DNA of 13,068 bases from an uncultured Polymorphobacter sp. (GCA_937871645.1 CALMPZ010000565.1:1-13068); one strand, 5' to 3'; shown: positions 5,726 to 13,068, counted from the stretch's first letter. The notes: generated from the letters alone by a model not told the origin. Made by a program: numbers and translations.

Positions 5726-7027
5726 TCAGGCCAGTTTGATCCGCACTTCCTCGAACAGCGTGTCGGGTGCCAGTGTATGCGTCGAATGCAAGTGGGTATC
5801 GTCGGCCAGCGCCTTGAGCAAGGTCGTGCGCGGCACTTCGCTGCGCACGCCTTCGTCGGCGTTGCCGTGCTTGCCGGGCATGGTCGATAGCAGCGCGGTC
5901 ATCCGGCCCTTTTTGGCTTGACCGCCGCGATTGGCGAAGCCGTTCCATAATGTCTTGGGGGTGGCATTGCGGCTGCCGTGGTGGCCGACCTTGTAGAGAT
6001 CGACGCCTGCGAGCAGCGCCCTGATGTCGGGCTGCGCCAACGCGAACGCCCAGTTTTCGATCTGCGCGTCGCCGGGGAACAGCAGCTTCTTGCCGCGCGC
6101 TTCGAAAAGCAGGATCAGGCTGGTATTGTTCATTGCCTTGTCGAGCACGCGCACCAGCGACAGCTTCTGGTCGCCCGCCGCGGCTTCGACACGGCGGGCG
6201 AACCAGCGCGCTTCCATCGGCAGGCGGGTGGCGCGGGCGAAGGGGTGGCCGGGGAACAGTTCGTCGCTGCCGGTGCCGAGTGCCGCTTCGGCCGCCAGCC
6301 GCTGCGGCGCCAGTTGCCAGAATTCGTCGGCGTCCTTGGCGCGCTGCTTGCGGATGGTTTCGGTTTGCTTGAGCGTCGGCGGACCGAGTACGCGCAGCTT
6401 GATCCCGGGCAGCACCTTGCGTAGATCGACCGCCAGCCCGTGATAGGCGTAGATGCGCTGCTTGCCCATCGCCATCAGGTTTTCGACCGCCGAGAGGTTG
6501 GCGATATTGTCGCGGCCGATGAAGGCGAGTTGATCGAGCGCCGCCTTCGACAGGCCGCGAGGTGGCTTGGCGGCTAGCGCGGCGACCAGTTCCGCGGCAA
6601 AACCCTGCATCGACGCGAGTGAGGCGCGGCGCGCGGCAAAGCCCTGGTGGTCATCGGGGAGCGGCCCTTCCGCATCGACAGCGAGATCGGGCGCTTCGGT
6701 CCAAGGCTGAAGCACCACCGCGTCCTTGGCGAGCGCGGCGATGATGTCGCCCGACGCCGCGCCGTTTTTGGTAGCAAAGCCGCTGATGTGGTCGGCGTGG
6801 CGGTGGGTGGCGACGACGATGTCGAGCTTGCCGCCGCACTTGTCGGCAATGTCGTTGGCGATGCGCAGCATCCGGCCCGATTCGGCCGTTTTGGGCAGGC
6901 CCATGGTGCCGAAGTCGATCAGCACGTGACGCGCCATCGACGCATAGACGAAGCGCAACAGGAAACAGTCGCCGAAGCCGACCTGATAGGTGAAGATCAC
7001 CACTTCTGAGGGTCGCCGCGCGGCCAT
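5726..7027 (-). CDS. MBL-fold metallohydrolase, ComEC/Rec2-like soluble protein
   Basis: A 433-residue protein with the metallo-beta-lactamase fold. IFTYQVGFGDCFLLRF (11-26) is the opening strand pair typical of the ComEC-like branch (compare VGxGD), ATHRHADHISG carries the metal ligands His75, His77, Asp79 and His80, NNTSLILLFEARGKKLLFPGDAQ brings Asp320, and KVGHHGSRNATPK has the family's His349-His350-Gly-Ser. An insertion at about 95-290 is long and Ala/Arg-rich and carries no domain I recognise. There is no signal peptide or membrane segment, so unlike ComEC itself it is a stand-alone cytoplasmic hydrolase, perhaps of a phosphodiester or nucleic-acid substrate. Its ATG lies 2 bases after the stop of the metallopeptidase gene (TGA-CC-ATG) with only a weak ribosome site, so it depends on coupling. 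The pairing suggests a joint function, which is unknown. Confidence 0.88.
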   Translation of the reverse strand: MAARRPSEVVIFTYQVGFGDCFLLRFVYASMARHVLIDFGTMGLPKTAESGRMLRIANDIADKCGGKLDIVVATHRHADHISGFATKNGAASGDIIAALAKDAVVLQPWTEAPDLAVDAEGPLPDDHQGFAARRASLASMQGFAAELVAALAAKPPRGLSKAALDQLAFIGRDNIANLSAVENLMAMGKQRIYAYHGLAVDLRKVLPGIKLRVLGPPTLKQTETIRKQRAKDADEFWQLAPQRLAAEAALGTGSDELFPGHPFARATRLPMEARWFARRVEAAAGDQKLSLVRVLDKAMNNTSLILLFEARGKKLLFPGDAQIENWAFALAQPDIRALLAGVDLYKVGHHGSRNATPKTLWNGFANRGGQAKKGRMTALLSTMPGKHGNADEGVRSEVPRTTLLKALADDTHLHSTHTLAPDTLFEEVRIKLA

Positions 7028-7029
7028 GG

Positions 7030-8832
7030 TCAGTCGCTCGCCCGCGCCGCGTGGAGCAGCGCAAAGCGGTTGCGGCGGTCGAATGCGGTTTCGCCGCCAT
7101 CGATTTCACCCAGGCTGGCGAGACGTTTCTTCTGGCGCTCACCGTCATTGAGCGGGTGCGCGATGTGATATTTGATGCGGCCGTACTGGTCGAAAATGAT
7201 GGTGCCGCCGCCGAATGCGGTGATCGAGCGCGTGGTTTCCAGCTCCTCGGGACGGTCGACACCGAGCACCGATTTGACCTCCGACCCGAAGATGTTGGCG
7301 ATCTGGACATAGGTGCAGACAGTTTCGCGGACAAAGAAGCCGTCGGGGCTTTGGCGGATGCTCGGCCGCACCGCGCCGACCTTGATGGTGGCGCGCGTGC
7401 CGATGCCGAGGACGCGGCGATTATCCCAGATGAAGCGGAACACCTCGTCCTTGTCGCGCAGCATCGATTCGAAATGGCTGCGCGCATAGTTGACCGGCAG
7501 CGCCGCATCGAAGCCGCGCCAGCTGCCGTCATCGGCGCAGCGGCCGCCGCCGGGCGTGGTGATGCCGTAGCTGGCAAAGGTCGCGCGCAGCGTCTCGCGG
7601 TAACGGAAGCGGTTGTCATCGGGCATCAGCTCGGCGTCGGCGGTCAGGAACGCGGCGAGATAGACGCCGAAATCGATATCGGTCGGCGGGCAATAATCGA
7701 CGGCGCGGATCGCCATGGTGAGCAGATGGTCGGCGACCTTGGCGCCTTCCTCGATCACGCGGTCGAGGTTGTATTGGCCCCCCTTGCCCTCGAACTCGAG
7801 CGTGCCGAGCGTTTCGATGCGACTGCGCCACAGCGTCAGCGCGGTACGCATCATTGCCGCGACCAGCACCTCGCCGCGGCGGTGCGGCTCGGCGAATTCC
7901 TCGCTGGCGAGCAATCCGGCATCGGGTTCGAGCAGCACCGACTGGCGCAGCGCATTGCCACGCAAACCGTCGAGTTCGAGCCCGAGTTGCGCGGCGATGC
8001 CGGCGAGGATCGAGCTCTGGAGCGCCGCCAGCGTCAGCTTGTCCGGTTCGATGCCGCGAATCTTGCCACCGTCATCCTTGCCGCGCGGCGGCGCGCCGAG
8101 AATGGCGGCAACGACTTCGGGCAGCGCGAACACCGACAGCAGCGCGACGATATCGGCGAAGGCTTCGTGGAACGCCGCCTGGTCGGGCGATGACGGCTCG
8201 GTAAAGCGGTCGCGCAGGCCGTCGAGCAGCGCGTGCGTCGTTTCATGCGCGACGATGTCATGGCTCAGCGCGGTGAACACCATCGCCCCCGACTTGCCCT
8301 TGAAATAGCCGAACATCAGCCCGCTATCCTCGTTCGAATAAAAGGCGTTGGCATCGAGGAAGGCATGCGGCGCGACATTGAGTTGGTGGCCGTTGAATCC
8401 CCATTCGATGCGGCGACCCAGCGCGAACTCAAAGCGCGCGAGTATGCGCATGACGATGGCATAGGTGTTCTGGGCGTGGAAATTGGGGTCGGCGAGCAGC
8501 CGCGCCTGATGTGAGGCGGCCAGAGCGCCGACATCCTCGCCGTCATCGGCGCGGAACGGATCAACCAGTGTGCCATCGGGCGCCTGATAGTGCTGCAGCG
8601 GCTTGTAGAGGCGCCCGGCGGTGGCATCGAAATCGACAACCTTGACGCGGTAGCCGGTCGGGCCAGGGGCGAGGTCCTCGGCAGGAATTTCGATGCGCGC
8701 GAACAGCATGGCGCCGCCTTCGAGCCGCACGCCGGGGTCCTTGGCGATGATCGTCAACCGCCGCGTGTGCGGCACCCGCACCGCAGCGGGGGCTGTTTCA
8801 GTCTGACCTTTAGAACCCCGGGACGTCGCCAC
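7030..8832 (-). CDS. Thermolysin-fold (gluzincin, clan MA) zinc metallopeptidase, cytoplasmic
   Basis: A 600-residue protein. HDIVAHETTHALLDGL supplies zinc ligands His196 and His200 and the catalytic Glu197; HEAFADIVALLS follows with third ligand Glu223 and Asp227, spaced as Glu166-Asp170 of thermolysin. EPHRRGEVLVAAMMRTALTLW (about 315-335) resembles the GExWA helix of the M4/M36 families, and ADHLLTMAIRAVDYCPPTD (from 367) is a possible later active-site helix. Unlike secreted thermolysins it has no signal peptide or evident propeptide; the N-terminal 120 residues and the C-terminal 190 are unassigned. The start is GTG at 8832, supported by a GGAGG 8 bases upstream; it starts 23 bases after the modC-methyltransferase stop. 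Target unknown. Its tight coupling with the MBL gene implies the two proteins act together. Peptidase activity is inferred from intact motifs. Confidence 0.85.
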   Translation of the reverse strand: MATSRGSKGQTETAPAAVRVPHTRRLTIIAKDPGVRLEGGAMLFARIEIPAEDLAPGPTGYRVKVVDFDATAGRLYKPLQHYQAPDGTLVDPFRADDGEDVGALAASHQARLLADPNFHAQNTYAIVMRILARFEFALGRRIEWGFNGHQLNVAPHAFLDANAFYSNEDSGLMFGYFKGKSGAMVFTALSHDIVAHETTHALLDGLRDRFTEPSSPDQAAFHEAFADIVALLSVFALPEVVAAILGAPPRGKDDGGKIRGIEPDKLTLAALQSSILAGIAAQLGLELDGLRGNALRQSVLLEPDAGLLASEEFAEPHRRGEVLVAAMMRTALTLWRSRIETLGTLEFEGKGGQYNLDRVIEEGAKVADHLLTMAIRAVDYCPPTDIDFGVYLAAFLTADAELMPDDNRFRYRETLRATFASYGITTPGGGRCADDGSWRGFDAALPVNYARSHFESMLRDKDEVFRFIWDNRRVLGIGTRATIKVGAVRPSIRQSPDGFFVRETVCTYVQIANIFGSEVKSVLGVDRPEELETTRSITAFGGGTIIFDQYGRIKYHIAHPLNDGERQKKRLASLGEIDGGETAFDRRNRFALLHAARASD

Positions 8833-8840
8833 GTTAGGAA

Positions 8841-8845
8841 CCTCC
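8841..8845 (-). promoter_or_regulatory. Strong Shine-Dalgarno site fixing a GTG start
   Basis: On the minus strand GGAGG (complement of 8841-8845) lies 8 bases before the GTG at 8832-8830. It is the strongest ribosome site seen in the window and selects GTG as the start of the metallopeptidase. It falls in the 23-base gap after the fused modC gene, so the peptidase has its own efficient initiation site even if it shares the mod transcript. Confidence 0.7.
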
Positions 8846-8855
8846 GTCGCACAGA

Positions 8856-10175
8856 CTATGCCGCCGGCACCGCCTTCACAATCGCAATTGCAAAGCCGTC
8901 CCAGCCCTTGCTGCCGACCGTCTGCAACGCCGTCGCATCGAGCCGCGGCTCGGCGGCGATCAGCGCCAGCATGTCGCGGACGCCGTGGACGCGCGCGTCG
9001 GCGCTGGCGGCATCAATGACTGCCCCGTCGCGCACGACGTTATCGGCAATAATGACTGTACCGGGGCGCGACAGTTGCAGCGCCCAGCGCAGATAGGCCG
9101 GGTTGTTCGGCTTGTCGGCATCGATGAACACCAGATCGAACGGCGCAGCGCCAGCCAGCATCGGCAGCGTATCGAGCGCCGCACCGACGCGCAGATCGAC
9201 GCGGTCGACCAATCCGGCGGCAGCAATGTTGGCGCGCGCCACTTCGGCATGGCGGGCGTCGGCTTCGAGCGTCACTACCGTCCCTTCTGCCCCCGCCGCG
9301 CGCGCCAACCAGATCGTGCTGACCCCGCCCAACGTGCCGATTTCGAGGATGCGCTTGGCCCCCGACATCTGTACCAGCAGCGCCAGCAGCTTGCCTTGAT
9401 TCGGTGCAACGTCGTGCGCGGGAAGCCCGGCAGCCGCATTGGCCGCGAGCGCCGCGTCAAGTGCCGCATCGAGTGGTAGAAACTGTGCGGCGAAATAGTC
9501 GTCAACCGCCGCCCAGCTTGCCGCCGCAGTCACTTCGACGCGCGGCACGACAGCGTCCAGATCGATGCGCTGCGTCGCCAGCGCAGCCACCTCGGCCTCG
9601 TCGTGGCTGACATACAGGATCGGCAGCTTGAGCTCGTCGCGCAGCCGCACAATGACCTCGATGATCTCACGCTTGCGCGGCCCGTCGAGCGAGGCCAGCG
9701 GTTCGTCCATCAGCAGGAAGCGCGCGCCCGACAACAGCGCCCGACCAATCGCCACGCGCTGCGCCTCGCCGCCTGACAAGGTCGCCGGCCAGCGGTCGAG
9801 CAAATGCCCGATGCCGAGCAACTCCACGACCTCGTCAAAGCCGATCCAGCGGTCAGTGGGCGCGGCGCGCTTCCACCCATACAGCAGATTGGCGCGGACG
9901 CGACGGTGGACGAACAGCCGGCCGTCCTGAAACACATAGCCGGCGTGGCGCGCCTCGGGCGGCACGTCGATGCCCGCCGCGCTGTCGAACAGCACGCGGT
10001 CCGCCACGACGATGCGGCCACGGTCAGGACGCGCGATGCCGGCCACCATGTCGAGGATGCTGGTCTTGCCGATCCCCGACGTGCCGAACAAGGCGGTCAG
10101 GCCGGGGCCGGTGGAGAATTGCGCCGCGAGGTCGAAGCTGCCGAGCCGCGCGCTGATGTCGATGTCGAAGCTCAT
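8856..10175 (-). CDS. modC: Molybdate ABC transporter ATPase fused to a class-3 SAM-dependent O-methyltransferase
   Basis: One 439-residue frame holds two enzymes. Residues 1-205 are a ModC-type ATPase: Walker A GTSGIGKT (31-38), Q-loop YVFQDGRLF (Gln83), signature LSGGEAQ (133-139), Walker B FLLMDEP (153-159), H-loop His191. Residues 219-439 are a complete methyltransferase of the caffeoyl-CoA/YrrM-like type: WAAVDDYF, LEIGTLGGVSTIWLA (SAM motif I), LEAD with Glu304, VFIDADKPNN with metal-site Asp352, IIADNVVRDG with Asp378-Asn379, and the LQTVGSKGWDGFAIAIV terminus. The TOBE/molybdate-binding domain that normally makes ModC about 350 residues is missing. The ATG at 10175 overlaps the modB TGA (ATGA), so the upstream extension to 10226 is rejected. 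A GTG at 9533 could restart the methyltransferase separately, but no clear ribosome site precedes it. Molybdate import is inferred from modA and modB; the methyl acceptor is unknown. Confidence 0.87.
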   Translation of the reverse strand: MSFDIDISARLGSFDLAAQFSTGPGLTALFGTSGIGKTSILDMVAGIARPDRGRIVVADRVLFDSAAGIDVPPEARHAGYVFQDGRLFVHRRVRANLLYGWKRAAPTDRWIGFDEVVELLGIGHLLDRWPATLSGGEAQRVAIGRALLSGARFLLMDEPLASLDGPRKREIIEVIVRLRDELKLPILYVSHDEAEVAALATQRIDLDAVVPRVEVTAAASWAAVDDYFAAQFLPLDAALDAALAANAAAGLPAHDVAPNQGKLLALLVQMSGAKRILEIGTLGGVSTIWLARAAGAEGTVVTLEADARHAEVARANIAAAGLVDRVDLRVGAALDTLPMLAGAAPFDLVFIDADKPNNPAYLRWALQLSRPGTVIIADNVVRDGAVIDAASADARVHGVRDMLALIAAEPRLDATALQTVGSKGWDGFAIAIVKAVPAA

Positions 10176-10873
10176 GGCTGCACATCGTGACGGCTGCGGG
10201 CGGCATGCGTGCGCCGCGTCAGCCACTGCGACACAAGTAGCGCGCCCAGCGACAGTGCCACGGCGATCACCGACAGCCGCGCGGCGGCGGCCTCGCCACC
10301 GGGTTGCTGGAGCACGCTGTAGATGGCGATCGGCAGCGTCTGGGTTTCGCCGGGGATGTTCGACACGAAGGTGATCGTCGCACCGAATTCACCCAGCGCG
10401 CGCGCGAAGCCGAGCACGGCGGCAGCGATGATTCCGGGCAGCGCCAGCGGCAGCGTGACGCTGGCAAAGGCGCCCCAGCGCGTCGCGCCAAGCGTGCGTG
10501 CCGCGACTTCGAGCCGCCGGTCGACGGCTTCGAGCGACAGGCGGATGGCGCCGACCATCAGCGGCAGCGCCATGATCGCGGCGGCAATCGCCGCCCCCGT
10601 CCAGCGGAACATGACGCTGACGCCGAACCAGCTTTCGAGCCAGATGCCGATGGGCCCGTGGCGCCCGAACGCCAGCAGCAGCAGATAGCCCGTCACCACC
10701 GGCGGTAGCACCAGCGGCAAGGTGACGAGCGCTTCGACCAGCGCCTTGCCGCGGAAACGCCCGCGCGCCAGCGCATAGGCGAGCGCGAAGGCCAGCGGCA
10801 AGGACCCCGCCACCGCCCAAAGCGACACTTTGAGCGACAGCAGCAATGCTTCGGTTTCAGGGGTGCTCAGCAT
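10172..10873 (-). CDS. modB: Molybdate ABC transporter permease
   Basis: A 233-residue inner-membrane protein of the ModB/CysTW permease family, of normal length. Five hydrophobic spans are visible at about 10-35, 44-70, 92-112, 141-161 and 198-217. The coupling (EAA) loop is EVAARTLGATRWGAFASVTLP (122-142), followed by LPGIIAAAVLGFARALGEFGA, the typical ModB sequence that contacts ModC and lines the pore; NIPGETQTLPIAIYS (172-186) is another family hallmark. Its ATG overlaps the last base of the modA stop (TAATG) and its stop overlaps the modC start (ATGA), so modABC is translated as a coupled unit. The intact EAA loop means it should still dock with the ATPase half of the fused downstream protein. 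Confidence 0.95.
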   Translation of the reverse strand: MLSTPETEALLLSLKVSLWAVAGSLPLAFALAYALARGRFRGKALVEALVTLPLVLPPVVTGYLLLLAFGRHGPIGIWLESWFGVSVMFRWTGAAIAAAIMALPLMVGAIRLSLEAVDRRLEVAARTLGATRWGAFASVTLPLALPGIIAAAVLGFARALGEFGATITFVSNIPGETQTLPIAIYSVLQQPGGEAAAARLSVIAVALSLGALLVSQWLTRRTHAARSRHDVQP

Positions 10874-11673
10874 TACCGCGTACCAAAGCCGTAGCGCGCA
10901 AAGACTTGCTTGCCTGCGGGCGATAGCAGGAAGGCGCGAAACGCTGCGGCATCGCGATGGCGCGACGACGCCAGCTGCGCCAGCGGGTAAACGATCGGCG
11001 CGTGGCTGGTGGCGGGAAAGCTGCCGACCACCACGACGCCGGGTGTGGCGCGGGCATCGGTGGCGTAGACAATGCCCGCCGCCGCCTCATCGCGCGCCAC
11101 CAGCAGCAGGGCGGCGCGGACATTTTCGGCGCGCACGACCTTGCTTTCGACACTGCGCCAGACGCCAAGGTTGGTCAGCGCGGCCTTGCCGTACTTGCCC
11201 GCCGGCACTGCGTCAGGGTCGGCCATCGCCAGCCGGCCGTTGTCGAGCGCCGCCGCCAACGCGAAGCCCGGCGTGATCGCCAGTTTGAACGGCTGCGCTC
11301 TGGGCGCCACCAGTACCAGCGTGTTGGTCAGGAAGCTGGCACGCGTGCCGGGCACGATAAGCTTGTTGGCTGCGAGAAAGTCCATCCACGGTACGTCGGC
11401 GGAGATGAAGAGGTCGGCGGGAGCACCGGCCTCCACCTGCCGTGCCAGCACCGAACTCGCGGCGAACGACAGCACCGGGCGCGGGTGGCCCTTCGCCGCC
11501 CAGGCTTCAGCAGCAGCGGTCAGCGATTCCTGCAGGCTGGCGGCGGCCAGCACCAACGGGCCTTTAGCGGGTTGCGCGGCGAGCGGCGCGGCGAGCAGCG
11601 CCGGCACGCCGGCGAGAAGCCCCGCCGACACGCCCAACGCCAGCAGCATGCGCCGCTTCGATCGCACGATCAT
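10873..11673 (-). CDS. modA: Molybdate-binding periplasmic protein
   Basis: A 266-residue solute-binding protein delivering molybdate (or tungstate) to ModB. Residues 1-33 form a Sec signal peptide: RSKRR, a Leu/Ala/Gly-rich core and an Ala-x-Ala end near 31-33. The mature part has the ModA oxyanion-site segments: LAAASLQES (Ser46), FAASSVLARQVEAGAPADLFISAD (Ser73/Ser74), ADPDAVPAGKYGKAAL (151-166) and AGIVYATDA with Tyr203 and Asp205. The ATG at 11673 is used because it gives a complete signal peptide; a Met at residue 9 is an alternative. An 82-base gap separates it from mmsB upstream and probably holds the modABC promoter. I saw no clear ModE-type operator there. Confidence 0.95.
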   Translation of the reverse strand: MIVRSKRRMLLALGVSAGLLAGVPALLAAPLAAQPAKGPLVLAAASLQESLTAAAEAWAAKGHPRPVLSFAASSVLARQVEAGAPADLFISADVPWMDFLAANKLIVPGTRASFLTNTLVLVAPRAQPFKLAITPGFALAAALDNGRLAMADPDAVPAGKYGKAALTNLGVWRSVESKVVRAENVRAALLLVARDEAAAGIVYATDARATPGVVVVGSFPATSHAPIVYPLAQLASSRHRDAAAFRAFLLSPAGKQVFARYGFGTR

Positions 11674-11724
11674 CCCGGGTCCCTGTTTGATGAGGCTCTC
11701 AGACGATTGGTATACAGTGAATGT

Positions 11725-11755
11725 GCGCCGGCGCCAGCATGGGCGGGGCCGGCAC
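11725..11755 (-). terminator. GC-rich hairpin just after mmsB (tentative)
   Basis: GCGCCGGC (11725-11732) and GCCGGCAC (11748-11755) form an 8-pair stem in RNA, counting one G-U pair, with a 15-base loop. It begins at the first base after the mmsB stop codon. There is no U-tract, so it may be a weak terminator or a 3'-end stabiliser that separates mmsB from modABC. A GTATAC hexamer at 11710-11715 lies between it and the modA start. Confidence 0.35.
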
Positions 11756-12643
11756 CTAGCCGCGCCAGCTGCCGTCCAGCAGCTTGATCACTGCCGAAAA
11801 GTCCTTCGGCGCGCCGCCCAGCCCGGCGAACATCTGGTAGAGTGCTTCGGCCTGTGCGCCCATCGGCACCGAGGCGCCGACCGACTGTGCCGCTTCAACC
11901 GCGAGCTTGAGGTCCTTGAGCATCAGCGCGGCTGCAAAGCCGCCTTCATAGTCGCGGTTCGACGGCGCCGTCGGCACCGGCCCCGGCACCGGGCAATAGC
12001 TCGTCATCGACCAGCACTGGCCGCTAGCCTTCGAGCTGATGTCGAAGAAGGTCTGCGCGTCGAGCCCGAGCTTTTGCGCCAGCACGAACGCTTCGGCGGT
12101 CGCCACCATCGAGGCGCCGAGCAGCATGTTGTTGCAGATCTTCGCCGCCTGCCCTGCGCCTGCACCGCCGGCATGGATGATCGCCTTGCCCATCGCGGCG
12201 AGCACGGTTTCGGCGCGCGTGAACGCCTCGCTGCTGCCGCCGACCATGAAGGTCAGCGTCCCGGCGTTGGCGGCGGCGATGCCGCCTGAAACCGGCGCAT
12301 CGACCATCACAAGTCCGGCGGCATCGGCGTCGGCGGCAACCGCCTTGGCGCTGGCGACGTCGATCGTCGAGCAATCGAGCAGCAGCGTGCCCTTGGCGGC
12401 TCTGCCGAACACGGATTGCGCATAGACGCTGCGGACATGCGTGCCGGCGGGCAGCATCGTCACTACGGCGTCGGCGCCGGTGACAGCGGCAGCGGCGTCG
12501 GCGGCAATGCTGCAACCGGCGTCACGCGCCCGCGCGCAGGCGTCGCCCGACAGGTCGAACGCGTTGACCGCGTGGCCCGCCTTGACGAGGTTGGCGGCCA
12601 TGCCGCCGCCCATGTTGCCGAGCCCGATGAAGCCGATCTTCAT
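11756..12643 (-). CDS. mmsB: 3-hydroxyisobutyrate dehydrogenase
   Basis: A 295-residue NAD-dependent enzyme converting 3-hydroxyisobutyrate to methylmalonate semialdehyde in valine breakdown. The N-terminal Rossmann domain starts IGFIGLGNMGGGMAANL with the GxGxxG motif at residues 7-12; DCSTID (90-95) follows; DAPVSGG (115-121) is the substrate-binding loop; GQAAKICNN (164-172) contains catalytic Lys168 and the conserved Asn pair; DYEGGFAAALMLKDL (231-245) gives Lys243-Asp244. Length is normal. The start ATG lies 3 bases after the TAA of the upstream enoyl-CoA hydratase gene, so the two form an operon. Other beta-hydroxyacid dehydrogenases share this fold, but the CWSMTSYCPVPGPVPTAPSNRDY-type segment and the neighbour favour the valine enzyme. 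Confidence 0.93.
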   Translation of the reverse strand: MKIGFIGLGNMGGGMAANLVKAGHAVNAFDLSGDACARARDAGCSIAADAAAAVTGADAVVTMLPAGTHVRSVYAQSVFGRAAKGTLLLDCSTIDVASAKAVAADADAAGLVMVDAPVSGGIAAANAGTLTFMVGGSSEAFTRAETVLAAMGKAIIHAGGAGAGQAAKICNNMLLGASMVATAEAFVLAQKLGLDAQTFFDISSKASGQCWSMTSYCPVPGPVPTAPSNRDYEGGFAAALMLKDLKLAVEAAQSVGASVPMGAQAEALYQMFAGLGGAPKDFSAVIKLLDGSWRG

Positions 12644-12646
12644 GGC

Positions 12647-13068
12647 TTAGCGCCCCTTCCAGTCGGCGGCGCGCTTGGCGATGAACGCCGCCATGCCTTC
12701 CTTCTGGTCTTCCGAACCGAACAGACCGTCGAACAGCCGGCGTTCGAACAGCACGCCCTGCGCCAACGGCGTTTCGAACGCGACATTGACCATTTCCTTG
12801 ACCGCGCGCGCCGCGATCGGCGACATCGATGCGACCGCTTCGGCTGACTTGAGCGCTTCGGCAATGAGGTCGGCGGCGGGCACGACGCGGGCCACCAGCC
12901 CGGCGGCTTCAGCCTCTTCGGCGCCCATCATCCGGCCGGTCAGGCACATTTCCATTGTCTTCGCCTTGCCGATGGCGCGCGCCATGCGCTGGCTGCCGCC
13001 CATGCCCGGCGCGACGCCGAGCTTGATTTCGGGCTGGCCGAATTTGGCGCTGTCCGCGGCGATGATGA
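12647..13068 (-). CDS. Enoyl-CoA hydratase/isomerase, C-terminal part (cut by window end)
   Basis: The frame is open to the window edge; 139 residues are visible of about 260, so the N-terminus including the first catalytic Glu is missing. Visible crotonase features are [21 protein letters not shown], where the Glu encoded at 13028-13030 matches the second catalytic Glu (rat Glu164), [42 protein letters not shown] and the terminal [21 protein letters not shown]. The ATG at 13003 is an internal Met, not the start. The oxyanion-hole GMGGSQRM replaces the usual GAGGTQRL. It hydrates an unsaturated acyl-CoA; with mmsB 3 bases downstream, a branched-chain substrate such as methacrylyl-CoA is plausible, while general beta-oxidation remains possible. 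Confidence 0.93.
   Translation of the reverse strand, partial: IIAADSAKFGQPEIKLGVAPGMGGSQRMARAIGKAKTMEMCLTGRMMGAEEAEAAGLVARVVPAADLIAEALKSAEAVASMSPIAARAVKEMVNVAFETPLAQGVLFERRLFDGLFGSEDQKEGMAAFIAKRAADWKGR

Noticed and set aside
7051..8193. Plus-strand open frame of about 380 codons opposite the metallopeptidase
   Set aside because: Antisense to a gene with intact HExxH and downstream Glu motifs; the translated sequence is an Arg/Ala/Asp-rich mirror of it without domains.
10176..10226. Longer modC start adding 17 residues
   Set aside because: The ATG at 10175 overlaps the modB stop as ATGA and the ATPase fold starts directly after it; the extension lies inside modB.
11706..11722. GTATAC-centred site before modA as a GntR- or ModE-type operator
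   Set aside because: Only the 6-bp core is palindromic; flanking bases do not match in mirror positions, and a TATA-N-TATA style ModE pattern is absent.
11072..12289. Long plus-strand open frame of about 405 codons opposite modA and mmsB
   Set aside because: Its translation is low-complexity Ala/Arg/Ser with no family features, and it lies antisense to two confidently identified genes; a GC-rich shadow.
1..13068. CRISPR arrays, insertion sequences, integrase or att sites
   Set aside because: No regularly spaced direct repeats, no transposase or recombinase motifs and no paired terminal inverted repeats were seen.

Overview
The window is a GC-rich, densely packed bacterial segment. Strong G/C preference at third codon positions, ATGA-type overlaps and the closest family resemblances I can recall point to an alphaproteobacterium, probably of the Sphingomonadales. 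That placement is inference from protein style, not a database match. I support sixteen protein genes (two cut by the window edges), one of them a small ORF of 51 codons. No rRNA, tRNA, CRISPR array or intact mobile element was found.

Left part, 1-4189, plus strand: a run of small redox and detoxification proteins. In order: the C-terminal end of a DJ-1/PfpI protein, an FMN-binding pyridoxamine-phosphate-oxidase-fold protein, an AhpD/carboxymuconolactone-decarboxylase-like protein with a CxxC active site, a DUF1348 (NTF2-fold) protein, a small two-helix membrane protein, a degenerate AhpD-like protein, a 51-residue small ORF coupled by ATGA overlaps on both sides, a YfcG/Ure2p-like glutathione transferase, and a second DJ-1/PfpI protein paralogous to the first. 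A 9-bp inverted repeat at 770-794 is a candidate operator for the AhpD-led operon. The set looks like a response to reactive electrophiles or peroxides; no regulator gene is visible.

Middle, 4190-5719: a 387-base gene-free stretch holding a short hairpin of a type recurrent in alphaproteobacterial intergenic DNA, then lldD, an FMN-dependent L-lactate dehydrogenase, still on the plus strand. It converges on the minus-strand block with only 6 bases between the two stop codons.

Right part, 5726-13068, minus strand, read right to left: the end of an enoyl-CoA hydratase, 3-hydroxyisobutyrate dehydrogenase (mmsB), then modA, modB and modC for molybdate uptake, then a large thermolysin-fold zinc metallopeptidase with no signal peptide and a ComEC-like metallo-beta-lactamase-fold protein. 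The first two suggest valine/branched-chain catabolism. The modC reading frame is unusual: an intact ATPase core of about 205 residues runs without a stop into a complete class-3 SAM-dependent O-methyltransferase, and the usual molybdate-binding TOBE domain is absent. The peptidase and metallo-beta-lactamase genes are separated by 2 bases and follow the fused gene by only 23 bases, so the whole mod-to-MBL block could be one transcript. The fused modC-methyltransferase and the peptidase/MBL pair are the most unusual content of the window.
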